Positions 39,772 to 39,826 of a DNA stretch of 39,826 nucleotides are shown here, one piece after another. The notes under the pieces were generated by a model. It saw only the letters and a program-made list of their open reading frames with translations. It searched no databases and was not told the DNA's origin. Both the position numbers and the translations under genes were made by a program. The DNA is taken from positions 1 to 39,826 of the forward strand of contig CAMUZG010000023.1 of the NCBI GenBank assembly GCA_947165145.1. The letters run 5' to 3'. This DNA is from an uncultured Selenomonadales bacterium. GTDB lineage: Bacteria; Bacillota; Negativicutes; Selenomonadales; Selenomonadaceae. Position 1 is the first letter of the stretch. Each line of letters opens with the position of its first letter.

Positions 39772-39826
39772 TGGTCGGGTTGACAGGATTTGAACCTGCG
39801 ACCCCCGCGTCCCGAACACGGTGCTC
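39772..39826 (-). tRNA. tRNA-Pro (CGG), 3' part, cut by window edge
   Basis: The minus-strand sequence contains an anticodon arm CCGTG-TTCGGGA-CGCGG with anticodon CGG, the T arm with GGTTCAAATCC, and a 3' end CCCGACCA with encoded CCA. The acceptor 5' half and D arm lie beyond the window. The anticodon reads proline codon CCG. Confidence 0.93.

Noticed and set aside
1-39826. CRISPR array or prophage
   Set aside because: No regularly spaced repeats with unique spacers, and no phage structural or integrase genes were seen. The heptamer tracts have no spacers.

Overview
The window is a compact, gene-dense bacterial chromosome segment of about 39.8 kb with 41 protein-coding genes, most in short operons, and one partial tRNA. 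A Gram-negative Firmicute of the class Negativicutes (Selenomonas-like) is the most likely source. Firmicute traits are Rex, a SigH-type sigma factor, YitT, DivIB/FtsQ, FabK, GreA and zinc-binding L28 and L32. A Gram-negative envelope is suggested by an O-antigen-ligase-like protein and a SPINDLY-type glycosyltransferase. The assignment is inference from gene content; no rRNA is present. Base composition is near balanced, TTG starts are frequent, and the octamer AAAATTTT is strikingly over-represented.

Region 1 (1-9570, all minus strand) is housekeeping. Reading along the minus strand from 9497 the genes are: a family-41 glycosyltransferase, ftsQ, rpmB, yitT, a metallo-beta-lactamase-fold protein, greA, purD, rnhB, a DUF177 protein, rpmF, plsX and fabK (cut by the window edge). 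The last five follow the classical DUF177-rpmF-plsX-fatty-acid order. Heptamer-based short tandem repeats sit at many gene ends here.

Region 2 (9577-16775, plus strand) is one long unit from a clear sigma-A-type promoter: valS, folC, an O-antigen-ligase-like membrane protein, rex, secG and a carboxylesterase. Region 3 (16811-23042) is bounded by two copies, in opposite orientation, of a roughly 165-bp hairpin-rich repeat. It holds comEC and an unusual Hsp70-like ATPase on the minus strand and a DUF362 protein on the plus strand.

Region 4 (23112-33992) is accessory-like: a cytoplasmic sucrose-6-phosphate hydrolase, a RelE/HigB-like toxin with an apparently truncated antitoxin, three scattered cobalamin genes (cbiB, cobU, cobQ), a ChbG/YdjC deacetylase with a GtrA flippase-like partner, a PHP phosphatase with a long structured leader, a MotE-like protein, an SDR, a SigH-type sigma factor and a GNAT protein. 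Region 5 (33993-39826) begins with what looks like the decayed right end of an IS200/IS605 TnpB element. It continues with a class-III aminotransferase, a DUF502 membrane protein, a radical SAM protein, a YoeB-type toxin-antitoxin pair, pth, an alpha/beta hydrolase and the 3' part of tRNA-Pro(CGG).

No CRISPR array, prophage or complete insertion sequence is visible. The most interesting signals are structural: the inverted pair of hairpin repeats with compensatory base changes, the heptamer repeats that supply stop codons and a ribosome-binding site, the AAAATTTT octamer, and a promoter-linked 5' hairpin upstream of the PHP gene.
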